Shown piece after piece: positions 9,641 through 17,307 of a DNA stretch of 64,000 nt. The stretch covers positions 79,028 to 143,027 of the forward strand of contig JAIQFO010000010.1 in assembly GCA_020073215.1 (NCBI GenBank), given 5' to 3'. Source of the DNA: Terriglobia bacterium (lineage in GTDB: Bacteria; Acidobacteriota; Terriglobia; Terriglobales; Acidobacteriaceae). The notes under the pieces are model-generated. The model saw nothing but the letters and a program-made list of their open reading frames with translations, was not told where the DNA came from and ran no database searches. A program made the translations under genes and the position numbers. Position 1 is the first letter of the stretch. Every line of letters starts with the position of its first letter.

Positions 9641-10576
9641 CTAGGCCTTGCTTCTTCCAACCCACTCCGCCTCGAAGCGCGCCCGCTCATAGAAAGACTT
9701 CTGCGTTCCCACTCCTGTGGTCGAAAGCCCAGCGTAAAGGTTCGCGCGCCGGACCGCTTCCCGCTCCGGCAGACCCTCGCCCAGGAATGTCGCAAAGCTG
9801 CCAATAAACGCGTCCCCCGCGCCGGTGCTATCCACGCTCTTCACCTTAAACGCGGGCACGTGCTCCATGCCCTCGCTTCCGGCAAGCAACGAACCATTCG
9901 CCCCCAGCGTAATAATCACTCGCCGGATGCCGCTGGCCAGAAGCTTGCCCGCGCAGCTCTTGGCATCGTCGAGACCGCGCACCGCCATGCCGGAAATCGT
10001 CTCCGCCTCACTCTCATTGGGAACAAAGTAATCGAGATCCGCGACCGCCTTGATGTCGATAGGCTGCGCGGGTGCTGGATTCAAGATGCAGCGGATGCCG
10101 TTCCGCCGCGCAAACTTGATGGTGTAGTACACGGTCTCAAGCGGGATCTCGAACTGGAGGACGATGCAGTCGGCGCTCTTCAGCATGTCGGCTGCGGCAT
10201 CCACGTCGGCCGGCTTCAATGCGTCGTTGGCGCCTTTGACGACGATGATCCGATTCTGTCCCGAAGGATCGACAAAGATCGGCGCCACCCCGCTCGAGAC
10301 ACCGCTCACCTGCCGCACGTGCGTGGCGTCGATACCCAGGCTTTCAAAGTTTTTGATAGTTGACGGACCAAACAGGTCGTCCCCAACTCGCGCCACCATG
10401 AAGACCTCGGCTCCGCAAAGGCGGGCGGCAACCGCCTGGTTCGCGCCCTTCCCGCCAAATCCCAGATCGAATCTCTGGCCGAAGATGGTTTCCCCCGCCT
10501 TGGGAAACTGGTCTGAGAACGTGGTCAAATCGACATTGGCACTACCCACCACCGCAATGCGAGGACGCTTTGCCAT
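9641..10576 (-). CDS. rbsK: Ribokinase
   Basis: PfkB-family sugar kinase converting D-ribose plus ATP to ribose 5-phosphate. Length 311 aa, as expected. Diagnostic motifs: substrate site GGKGANQA (residues 41-48), NExE-type metal motif around N187-E190, and the anion hole/catalytic base DSTGAGDAF with Asp255. GGGAG lies just before the ATG. No ribose transporter or RbsD is adjacent. Ribokinase fits better than other PfkB kinases because of the GKGANQA spelling and the N-terminal VVGSANVDLT. Confidence 0.92.
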   Translation of the reverse strand: MAKRPRIAVVGSANVDLTTFSDQFPKAGETIFGQRFDLGFGGKGANQAVAARLCGAEVFMVARVGDDLFGPSTIKNFESLGIDATHVRQVSGVSSGVAPIFVDPSGQNRIIVVKGANDALKPADVDAAADMLKSADCIVLQFEIPLETVYYTIKFARRNGIRCILNPAPAQPIDIKAVADLDYFVPNESEAETISGMAVRGLDDAKSCAGKLLASGIRRVIITLGANGSLLAGSEGMEHVPAFKVKSVDSTGAGDAFIGSFATFLGEGLPEREAVRRANLYAGLSTTGVGTQKSFYERARFEAEWVGRSKA

Positions 10577-10760
10577 AGACTCCCGTTGCCGCCGGCACGC
10601 TCAAACAGCCGGCGCGCCTTTGAAGTGAGGAAGGCAGAGTTTAGTCAGCCCGTAGCGGAGTGTCAACCAGTCCCGCCACCTCAGCAGAAGATAACGATTT
10701 CTTGGACGAGCCGGCTCATTCACCTGGCATCCGTACGCGCTCTTGAGTATTCTCTTGGGG

Positions 10761-12002
10761 ATGGCCACCGTTTCCTTGAGCGAACTGTTGGGCTCGACCG
10801 TCTATGACGCCTCCGGCGCCGCCAGCGGCCGGGTGCGCGAAGTGGCCCTCGCTCCGCAGGAGGACCGCTCCCGCGTGGCCCTGCTCATCGTCAAAACGCC
10901 GGCCGGAAACCGCGTCTTGCCCTTGACCGCTATTTCTGCGATCAATGGCGGCATTCGGGCTTCCACCGCGGCCGCGGATTGGACCGCGGCCGATGGCTCC
11001 GAAGGCCTCTTGTTGCTCAGTCGCGATCTGCTGGATCAGCAGGTGATTGACGTGCACGGCCGCAAAGTTGTGCGCGTGAACGACGTCGATTTTCATCACG
11101 AGGTCGCGCAGAACCGCCATGTGTTGAAAGTAGGTGGTGTGGATGTGGGCGCGCGGGGCGCCATTCGCCGCCTTCTCAAAGGCATGGTCCCGGCCATCGC
11201 CCTTCGACCCTTGCTCCTGCGCATCCCTCCGCGCGAGATCCCGTGGGATTTTGTGGATCTCATCGAGACCGACCCCGCCCGTCGCGTCAAGCTCAAAATT
11301 TCCCATGAACGCCTGGCCAAACTCCATCCCGCCGACATTGCCGACATTGTGGAAGATCTGGCTCCCGATGAGCGCGAAGCCGTATTCGAAACCCTCGACG
11401 AGGGCGTAGCCGCCGGAGCATTGGAAGAACTCGAACCCAAAGTACAGAAGTCGGTCGTGGAGTCGCTAGATTCCGACCGGGCCGCCGACATTGTCGAAGA
11501 GATGGAGCCCGACGCCGCCGCCGACCTTTTGGGTGACCTCTCGGATGAACGGAGCGAAGAAATCCTGGTGCAGATGCAGCCCGAAGAGCGCCAGGAAGTC
11601 GCCGAGTTGCTGGAGTTCAAAGAGAACACCGCCGCCGGCCGCATGACCACCGAGTACATTGCACTCCCCGTGACCGCCACCGCCAGCCAGGCGATCGACG
11701 CCATGCGCACCTTCGAGGGCCGCATGGAGAACATGAGCACGGTTTACCTTACCGATTCTCACGGCACGCTCGCGGGTGCCGTGCCGCTGGTGAAGATCGT
11801 TCTGGCGCCACCCTCGACGCCGCTCCTGGCTTTGTCGCAGGAGCCCCTCATTTCCTGCCACGAAGACGCGAAAGAGACCGAATTCGCCGAGCTCTTCGAC
11901 AAGTACAACCTGCTGACCTTGCCGGTCATCGACGAACACAATCGCCTAGCCGGTGTGATCACGCCCGATGACGTAATCGCGCTGTTACGCGCCAAGCTGT
12001 AA
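10761..12002 (+). CDS. PRC-barrel / MgtE N-domain / tandem CBS cytosolic protein (Mg sensor-like, no transport domain)
   Basis: 413 aa from ATG 10761. An alternative TTG at 10743 is in frame, but ATG follows a GGGG stretch. Order: two PRC-barrel-like segments (about 1-150), an MgtE_N superhelical domain of acidic repeats (LHPADIADIVEDLAPDEREA; ADIVEEMEPDAAADLLGDLS; QMQPEERQEVAELLEF, about 190-300), then a CBS pair (AGRMTTEYIALPV ... ITPDDVIALLRAKL). In MgtE this cytosolic module senses Mg2+ and gates the pore, but the five-helix pore domain is absent and the protein ends right after CBS2. The next gene, 146 nt downstream on the same strand, is an Nramp-related transporter, so a regulatory partnership is a reasonable inference. 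Confidence 0.86.
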   Translation: MATVSLSELLGSTVYDASGAASGRVREVALAPQEDRSRVALLIVKTPAGNRVLPLTAISAINGGIRASTAAADWTAADGSEGLLLLSRDLLDQQVIDVHGRKVVRVNDVDFHHEVAQNRHVLKVGGVDVGARGAIRRLLKGMVPAIALRPLLLRIPPREIPWDFVDLIETDPARRVKLKISHERLAKLHPADIADIVEDLAPDEREAVFETLDEGVAAGALEELEPKVQKSVVESLDSDRAADIVEEMEPDAAADLLGDLSDERSEEILVQMQPEERQEVAELLEFKENTAAGRMTTEYIALPVTATASQAIDAMRTFEGRMENMSTVYLTDSHGTLAGAVPLVKIVLAPPSTPLLALSQEPLISCHEDAKETEFAELFDKYNLLTLPVIDEHNRLAGVITPDDVIALLRAKL

Positions 12003-12148
12003 CAGGTATCACGTTCCTGGAAAGCGGCAAGCCCCATCCAACGATAAAAATTTCTCAGTTCTGCAGTTTCGCCTATCCAGACAACGCTTTCAGCATTTAT
12101 TCTGATCGTTCTATTTTGCCAACTCGATCGTTCCTGTAGCCCGTGCGC

Positions 12149-13408
12149 ATGAAATTCCTGAGAAGCTGGAAGTTCCGGATCCTGCTGTTTTTTGCCGTCG
12201 TGGGGCCCGGCTTCATCACCGCGAATGTCGACAACGATGCCAACGGCATCTTGACCTATTCGCAGGCTGGCGCACAGTTCGGCTACCTGCTCTTGTGGAC
12301 GATGATTCCGACCACCATCGCCCTGATCGTTGTGCAGGAGATGTGTGCGCGCATGGGAGCGGTCACCGGCAAGGGCCTGAGCGATCTGATCCGGGAAGAA
12401 TACGGCCTGCGAATTACGTTCCTCATGATGCTGGGCATTCTGATTACAAATTTCGGAAACGTCGTGGGCGAGTTTGTTGGCATTGCCGGAAGCATGGAGC
12501 TGTTCGGGGTTTCAAGGTACTACTCGGTGCCAATCTGTGCCGTGATCGTTTGGTTGATTGCCGTCAAGGGGCAATACAAGAGCGTTGAGAAAGTGTTTCT
12601 CGTGGCGTCGTTCTTCTATATCACTTACGTATTTGCCGGAGTGCTGGCGAAACCCGCGTGGATTGAAGCGGTTAAGGCCACGATAAAGCCTCCGGGGATC
12701 GCCGCCTTCAAGCACAGCGCGTATGTTTACATGGTGATCGGCGTTGTTGGAACCACGATCGCCCCCTGGATGCAGTTCTATTTGCAGTCGTCGATTGTGG
12801 AGAAAGGAGTCACGCGGCGACAGTACAAAGCCTCGCGGCTCGATGTGATCGTGGGATGCATCTTCACCGACGTGGTTGCATGGTTCATCATTGTGGCCTG
12901 CGCGGCCACGCTCTACCTGCATGGGGTTCGTGACATTCGTGACGCAGCCGACGCCGCCCAAGCGCTGCGTCCGCTGGCCGGAGATTGGGCGTACATCCTG
13001 TTTGCGCTGGGGCTTTTCAACGCGTCGCTGTTTGCAGCCTCAATTCTTCCGCTTTCGACCGCCTACACAGTTTGTGAAGGATTAGGATTCGAATCGGGCG
13101 TGGGGCAGAAATTTTCGGAAGCCCCGGTTTTTTACTGGCTTTATACCGCACTCATCGCCGCCGGAGCAGCCGTGGTCCTGATACCAGGGCTTCCGTACAT
13201 CAAGATCGCTTTATTTTCGCAAGTGGTCAACGGCGCGGTATTGCCTTTTGTGCTGATTTTCATGTTGCTGCTGATTAACAAGAAAGAACTGATGGGCGAG
13301 TTCGTGAACAAGCGCACGTTCAACATCATCGCGTGGGCGACCACGGTGATTATGATTGGACTCACCGTGGTGTATGTGTATGGCCAGGTGCGCGGCGGTA
13401 CGGGATAG
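12149..13408 (+). CDS. Nramp-related divalent cation transporter with NRMT-like (Mg-type) substitutions
   Basis: 419 aa, 11 predicted TM helices, LeuT-fold SLC11 family. ATG 12149 is used; a GTG lies 6 nt upstream. The TM1 metal-binding DPGN of Mn/Fe Nramps aligns with D30-A-N-G33, followed by QAGAQFGYLLLW, which anchors the alignment. The TM6 motif usually containing Met-Pro-His reads GTTIAPWM, i.e. Ala205 and Trp207. Loss of the soft Met ligand is the hallmark of the Nramp-related magnesium transporters. I therefore infer Mg2+ (or Mn2+/Mg2+) rather than proton-coupled Mn/Fe uptake. The upstream MgtE_N/CBS gene supports a magnesium role. No M-box riboswitch is recognisable in the 146-nt gap. 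Confidence 0.88.
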   Translation: MKFLRSWKFRILLFFAVVGPGFITANVDNDANGILTYSQAGAQFGYLLLWTMIPTTIALIVVQEMCARMGAVTGKGLSDLIREEYGLRITFLMMLGILITNFGNVVGEFVGIAGSMELFGVSRYYSVPICAVIVWLIAVKGQYKSVEKVFLVASFFYITYVFAGVLAKPAWIEAVKATIKPPGIAAFKHSAYVYMVIGVVGTTIAPWMQFYLQSSIVEKGVTRRQYKASRLDVIVGCIFTDVVAWFIIVACAATLYLHGVRDIRDAADAAQALRPLAGDWAYILFALGLFNASLFAASILPLSTAYTVCEGLGFESGVGQKFSEAPVFYWLYTALIAAGAAVVLIPGLPYIKIALFSQVVNGAVLPFVLIFMLLLINKKELMGEFVNKRTFNIIAWATTVIMIGLTVVYVYGQVRGGTG

Positions 13409-13420
13409 CTCAAAAGCGTT

Positions 13421-13503
13421 GAACCGCAGAGATCGCCGAGCGCGCGGAGAACAATGAGGTTTCTCTTCTGAATTCCTCTGCGTACTCGGCGAGCTCTGCG
13501 GTC
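13421..13503. repeat. Inverted repeat, family E
   Basis: The arm beginning AACCGCAGAGATCGCCGAG (13421-13451) is inverted at 13473-13503. It lies between the convergent Nramp and Nudix genes and could act as a bidirectional terminator. A related single arm occurs at 37356-37386. Confidence 0.75.
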
Positions 13504-13517
13504 AAGTGTCTCAGCCC

Positions 13518-13910
13518 TCAGATGATTTTTCCCGCCGCCAGATCCTTCACTAGTCCCAGGTCCGCTTCGAGGAAGTCCAGTTCCGGCAGTTCCCGCCGCG
13601 CCACCCATCGTATTTCGCGAAAAATCCGGTTCTCGATTTCCCCCTGGTAATTGCGCACTTCGAAGAACCGCAGTTCTACCGACCCCCCGCCCGGATATAC
13701 GTGGACAATGCGGGCGACCTCGGTGCCCACTTCGGCCACGATGCCCAGTTCTTCCTCCAGTTCCCGGCGCATGGCAGCGCGAGGCTGCTCGCCTTCCTCG
13801 ATCTTGCCTCCGGGAAATTCCCATTTGAGCGGCATAGGCTGGTGCCGCGTCCTCTGGCAAGCGAGGATGAGGTCATCTTTCACGATCAGCGCGGCTACAA
13901 CTCGTTTCAT
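13518..13910 (-). CDS. Nudix hydrolase, MutT-like
   Basis: 130 aa starting MKRVVAALIV; a longer upstream frame runs through repeat sequence and is not used. A complete Nudix box is present: GGKIEEGEQPRAAMRRELEE followed by ELGI, matching GX5EX7REUXEEXGU. The N-terminal strand and a 'PLKWEFPGG' motif match the 8-oxo-dGTP diphosphatase group (MutT, CTP pyrophosphohydrolase), which cleans oxidised nucleotides. The exact substrate cannot be read from sequence. The GAF/fRMsr-like gene upstream on the same strand also fits oxidative repair, although an inverted repeat separates them. Confidence 0.88.
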   Translation of the reverse strand: MKRVVAALIVKDDLILACQRTRHQPMPLKWEFPGGKIEEGEQPRAAMRRELEEELGIVAEVGTEVARIVHVYPGGGSVELRFFEVRNYQGEIENRIFREIRWVARRELPELDFLEADLGLVKDLAAGKII

Positions 13911-13926
13911 GGACGAAAAGGCGCTT

Positions 13927-14010
13927 CCGGCTGCTAGTCTCTGGCTTCTAGCAAGCTGTTCTTTCGCGGAGGGTTGCCGGCAGCCAGTAGCCAGGACTGG
14001 AAGCTGGCAG
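13927..14010. repeat. Degenerate heptamer-like inverted array
   Basis: CTGGCTT/CTAGCAA-type units on the left (13927-13960) face GGCAGCC/AGTAGCC units on the right (13974-14010). The array is imperfect and related in style to the AGCCAA heptamers at 35706 and 63404. It fills the gap upstream of the Nudix gene. Confidence 0.4.
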
Positions 14011-14017
14011 GTTCGCT

Positions 14018-14506
14018 TCAGGCGCTTTCCAGTCGCTTCCCAACCAGTTGCGCGCAATATTCCACGAGTTCGCGGTCCGCGACCGTGAATGCTGCCGGGA
14101 AATGACTGTCGATATCGAGCTCGCCGGCCACCCGGCCCTGCACAAACACCGGAACCACGATCTCAGACTTGGTTTCCAGAGAACAGGCAAGATAGCGTGA
14201 ATCATTGTGTACGTCATCCACGACCACCGTCTTGCCCGACGAAGCTGCTGCACCGCAGATACCTTGGTTCAGCGGAATGCGCGTATGCGGAGTCATCGCT
14301 CCCTGATAATGTCCCAACACCAGCATGGGCGGATTGGCCCCGGGCTCCAGCATGTAGAAGCCCACCCAGTTGTACTTCAGCATGTGTTGGTTCAGAACCA
14401 GCGTGATGTCTTTCATCAGTTGGTCCGCCGTACGCGCTTCGGAATTCGAGCGGTCCACTGCTTTGCGCGCTTCTTCGATCCCGTGGGGACTTGAACTGGT
14501 GGCCAT
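14018..14506 (-). CDS. GAF-domain protein, free methionine-(R)-sulfoxide reductase-like
   Basis: 162 aa, one GAF domain. It follows the fRMsr pattern: NWVGFYML, LVLGHYQG, TRIPLNQGICGAA, DVHNDSRYLACSLETKSEIV, GELDIDSH. fRMsr reduces free Met-(R)-sulfoxide using three cysteines. Here C84 and C108 correspond to the E. coli Cys94 and catalytic Cys118, but the position of E. coli Cys84 is His74. It could still form the C84-C108 disulfide or may have become a small-molecule sensor. The C-terminus ends near a repeat-rich gap before the Nudix gene. Confidence 0.8.
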   Translation of the reverse strand: MATSSSPHGIEEARKAVDRSNSEARTADQLMKDITLVLNQHMLKYNWVGFYMLEPGANPPMLVLGHYQGAMTPHTRIPLNQGICGAAASSGKTVVVDDVHNDSRYLACSLETKSEIVVPVFVQGRVAGELDIDSHFPAAFTVADRELVEYCAQLVGKRLESA

Positions 14507-14549
14507 GATGTTAATCCTAAACCATGCGGTTGCGATTCAGCCTTTCCCG

Positions 14550-14573
14550 GTAGAGACGCGGCTTGCCGCGTCT
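14550..14573. repeat. Family B palindromic repeat
   Basis: GTAGAGACGCGGCTTGCC followed by GCGTCT: a short hairpin (GACGCGG/CCGCGTC) also found at 29457, 33499, 57128 and 57472. Confidence 0.7.
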
Positions 14574-14592
14574 GGAGGGTCCTGCCCCATCT

Positions 14593-15438
14593 CTACACGG
14601 AACTCTGCGGGCGAGGGTCCTGCACAATCGAGCGAAGTCCGGGATGCGGGCCGAATGCCGCGGGATGAATCGCGCCGGCCAGCGCGCGCAACCCCGAAAC
14701 CAGCGTAGGTGCGGGAGTGTTCAAAAGTTCGTCGGAGATGCAATAGACCCGCGAATTCCGCACCGCCGTGGTATTCGACCAGCCTCTCTCAGCGGTGATC
14801 TTTGCGAGCGGCACGCGGTCGCCGGCACCGCACCAGGCCGCGATGATCACCTCCGGGTCCAGCCCAGCGATCTCTTCGGCGGAACACCGCGCCCCCGCCT
14901 TGCCCAGAAAGTCGCCACCGGCCGCCTCCACCAGTTCGGCCACCCAAGGTTGCGATGCAATGACGGGCTTGCCCCACTCCTCCGAGAACACGCGTTTTCT
15001 GGGGAGGCCCCCGGTCTGACGCTGCACGTCGCCGATTGCCGCTTGCATCTCGGAAATTACCTTCGCACCACCCTCGCCGGCACCGACGCACCCCGCGATC
15101 AACGCGATGTCGGAGTAGATGTCGTCGAGCGTGCGCGGAGCCAGTCCAAGAAAGCGAATGCCCGCCTTAAGGATCTCCACCACCGCGGCCTCCTGGTAGG
15201 GAACGGCCGCGATCACCAGGTCGGGCGCGGCGGCAAGAATCTCGCTGGCCTTCGAGTTCCACGAGTCGGCAATAATCAGCCGGTTGCCGCCCCTCGCCGC
15301 AGTTCGCAGCTCCGGAACCACATCCAGGCAATACTTGGTGCACGCGACCACGCGATTCAGTTCGCCCACGCTGGCGAGAATCGCGGTCGCGCTCGGTTGC
15401 AGGCAAGCGATGCGGCGAGGTAAGCGCGAGTCGGGCAT
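14593..15438 (-). CDS. BtuF-like (cobalamin-type) periplasmic-binding-fold protein without signal peptide
   Basis: 281 aa with the class III substrate-binding fold: N-lobe RIACLQPSATAILASVGE, long helix region, and C-lobe with FSEEWGKPVIAS and ISDELLNTPAPTLVSGL. This matches cobalamin/Fe-siderophore binding proteins (BtuF, FhuD-like). No signal peptide or lipobox is visible at the annotated start, and no ABC permease or ATPase is adjacent, so a true transport role is unproven; a cytosolic corrinoid- or metal-binding role is possible. TACAAT sits exactly 6 nt upstream of the ATG. Divergent from the IscU-like gene. Confidence 0.8.
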   Translation of the reverse strand: MPDSRLPRRIACLQPSATAILASVGELNRVVACTKYCLDVVPELRTAARGGNRLIIADSWNSKASEILAAAPDLVIAAVPYQEAAVVEILKAGIRFLGLAPRTLDDIYSDIALIAGCVGAGEGGAKVISEMQAAIGDVQRQTGGLPRKRVFSEEWGKPVIASQPWVAELVEAAGGDFLGKAGARCSAEEIAGLDPEVIIAAWCGAGDRVPLAKITAERGWSNTTAVRNSRVYCISDELLNTPAPTLVSGLRALAGAIHPAAFGPHPGLRSIVQDPRPQSSV

Positions 15439-15444
15439 GTCCTA

Positions 15445-15450
15445 ATTGTA
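15445..15450 (-). promoter_or_regulatory. -10 element of btuF-like gene, leaderless spacing
   Basis: On the minus strand TACAAT ends 6 nt before the ATG at 15438. This spacing would place the transcription start at or next to the start codon. Computed from sequence only. Confidence 0.5.
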
Positions 15451-15493
15451 GGGAGTGTTTCCAGAGAATGCGAAATCATGCGGTCCCGCCGAT

Positions 15494-15499
15494 TACAAT
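15494..15499 (+). promoter_or_regulatory. -10 element of IscU-like gene, leaderless spacing
   Basis: TACAAT ends 7 nt before GTG 15507. The position supports GTG 15507 over the earlier ATG at 15468 as the start of the Fe-S scaffold gene. Confidence 0.5.
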
Positions 15500-15506
15500 C
15501 GCCCTT

Positions 15507-15875
15507 GTGTATTCCGCTGAACTCCTCGACCATTTTCAGAACCCGCGAAACGCGGGTGAGGTGGAAGCTCCCGACGCCACCGCGCGGTTAGAGAACCCCG
15601 CCTGCGGAGACATCCTGGAACTCAGCGTCCGAGTAGAAAAGACGAAGTTGAAAGGGAAGCGCATCGTCGACATCCGCTTCCGCGCCAAGGGCTGCGTCCC
15701 CGCGATGGCCTGCGCATCCGCCCTCACCGAGCTGATCCAGGGCAAGAGCATCGAGCAGGCGCGGCAACTGAGCAGGGGAGACTTGGTTCGCAAAGTCGGT
15801 GGCCTGCCGCAAGCTTCGGCCCACGCCAGCCACCTCGCAATGGACACGCTCGCCGCCCTATTGCGGGGCCTCTGA
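15507..15875 (+). CDS. Iron-sulfur cluster assembly scaffold (IscU/NifU/SufU-like) lacking third cysteine
   Basis: 122 aa from GTG 15507, which gives the family start (M)YSAELLDHFQNPRN. An ATG at 15468 would add 13 unlike residues. IscU-type scaffolds build [2Fe-2S]/[4Fe-4S] clusters on three Cys and an Asp. C33-G-D35 (ENPACGD) and C63 (AKGCVPAMA) are present, plus C69. The usual KxHC site reads SAHASHLA, so the third Cys is Ala107 and His106 remains. No IscS, SufS or other Fe-S gene is adjacent. It could be a working variant using another ligand (His106 or C69), or a carrier with altered function. Confidence 0.85.
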   Translation: MYSAELLDHFQNPRNAGEVEAPDATARLENPACGDILELSVRVEKTKLKGKRIVDIRFRAKGCVPAMACASALTELIQGKSIEQARQLSRGDLVRKVGGLPQASAHASHLAMDTLAALLRGL

Positions 15876-15960
15876 GTCTGGTCTCGCCAGCTCCCAGGCC
15901 GCCGGGTGCCCCACTCATTCGCATCGGTTGCGAATGAGTGGGCCGCTGCACCGGTCCAAC

Positions 15961-17307
15961 TCACGCCATGACTGGTCTCGCTGCGGCCACAGGATCGACT
16001 CGTAGCGTAAGTCCATCGACCCGCCGCACAATGACGCGTTCTCCGGCGGGGATGGGGACGGCGGAAACCGCGTCCCATAACTCGCCGTGCACGAAGATTT
16101 TTCCCGAAGGCGACAACGCGGTTTGCGCAATCCCGATTTCGCCTACCAATCCTTGTTCTCCGGTGACGACCTTGTTGCGGCGCGCGCGCACCGCTATGGT
16201 CATCAGGAAGGCGGTGATGATTCCCAACGGCACGCTCACCGCAACCGCGGTCAGCCAGCGAACCCTCATTTCAGGGATGGGACCATCGACCAAAAGCAAT
16301 CCACCCAGAGCCAGAAGGACGATTCCGCCCGCCGTCAGCACCCCATGACTGGCGAACTTCGCCTCCGCCGCGAAGAGCGCGAACGCCACCAGAATCATGG
16401 CCAGCGCCGCGAACCGGATCGGCAACAGATGCATGGCAAAAGCCGCCAATACGATGAAGATCACTCCGATTGTGCCGGGCACGACGGCCCCCGGGTGATT
16501 AAATTCGACATACAAACATAAGGCGCCAATCATCAGAATGATCAGCGTGATATTCGGATCCATGATGTAGGAAAGGATCTGCTGCTTCAGCGTCATCGGA
16601 TAATTGCGCACTGCTTGGCCGGTCAAGTTGAGCGTGACGGCGGTTCCGTCGAAACGTTTGAAACCCTTGCCGCTGATCTGGCGAAACAGATCCTGCTGAT
16701 CGGTGGCCACGTAGTCGATCAGCTTCTTCTCCAACGCCTCCTGTTCGGTGAACGACTTCGACTCGCGCACCGCGCTCTCCGCCAGTTCGACGTTGCGCCC
16801 GCGCTTGGCCGCGACCGAACGCATCAGAGCCGCCGCATCGTTCTCGATCTTCTTCATCATGGTCTCGTCGGGCTTGCCGAACAGAGTTACCGGATGCGCC
16901 GCCCCGGCATTGGTTCCCGGAGTCATGGCCGCAACATCGGCGGCTTCCAGGATGAAGATACCTGCCGAGCCGGCACGGCTGCCACTCGGAGTGACGTAGA
17001 CGATCACGGGCACGTGGGATCCCACGATCTTGTCGATGATGTCGCGCGTCGACTCGACCAGCCCGCCGGGCGTGTTCATCTCGATCAGGACCGCCTGGTC
17101 GTGGTTGGCCGCTGCTGAATCAAGTGCGCGCCCAATATATTCGGCAGTGACCGGTTGGATGGCATCGTTGACCACAATCTTCAACACGTCGGCCGGGCAG
17201 GGCACAGCAAGAAATGCAGAAACAAGGACCGCGAACCAAAAACGCGATGCAATTCTGCCTCTGAGAACTGAGAACCGGGAACGGAGAACTGGTTTGAACG
17301 GCTTCAT
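15961..17307 (-). CDS. NfeD-family membrane-bound serine protease (ClpP-class)
   Basis: 448 aa. A signal/TM segment (FWFAVLVSAFLAVPCPAD) is followed by an SDH/ClpP-like serine protease domain with the oxyanion segment EMNTPGG and nucleophile region SGSRAGSAGIF. Four or five TM helices follow (about 240-350) and a C-terminal NfeD OB-fold (VTGEQGLVGEIGIA ... KIFVHGELWDAVS). Long NfeD1 proteins usually act with stomatin/SPFH partners in membrane quality control; no SPFH gene is adjacent here. Its ATG overlaps the stop of the upstream TPR gene by 4 nt (ATGA), so the two are translationally coupled. The first 15 codons run through a CAGTTCT-type heptamer array. Confidence 0.9.
   Translation of the reverse strand: MKPFKPVLRSRFSVLRGRIASRFWFAVLVSAFLAVPCPADVLKIVVNDAIQPVTAEYIGRALDSAAANHDQAVLIEMNTPGGLVESTRDIIDKIVGSHVPVIVYVTPSGSRAGSAGIFILEAADVAAMTPGTNAGAAHPVTLFGKPDETMMKKIENDAAALMRSVAAKRGRNVELAESAVRESKSFTEQEALEKKLIDYVATDQQDLFRQISGKGFKRFDGTAVTLNLTGQAVRNYPMTLKQQILSYIMDPNITLIILMIGALCLYVEFNHPGAVVPGTIGVIFIVLAAFAMHLLPIRFAALAMILVAFALFAAEAKFASHGVLTAGGIVLLALGGLLLVDGPIPEMRVRWLTAVAVSVPLGIITAFLMTIAVRARRNKVVTGEQGLVGEIGIAQTALSPSGKIFVHGELWDAVSAVPIPAGERVIVRRVDGLTLRVDPVAAARPVMA
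17262..17292. repeat. GAGAACT heptamer array inside nfeD 5' end
   Basis: Units GAGAACT/GAGAACC/GGGAACG/GAGAACT lie in the nfeD start region. The same unit, as CAGTTCT, fills the tadB-tadC spacer at 42992-43098. Confidence 0.6.

Noticed and set aside
12003..12148. M-box magnesium riboswitch before the Nramp-related gene
   Set aside because: No recognisable M-box core or paired regions; the gap is too short and lacks a clear terminator.
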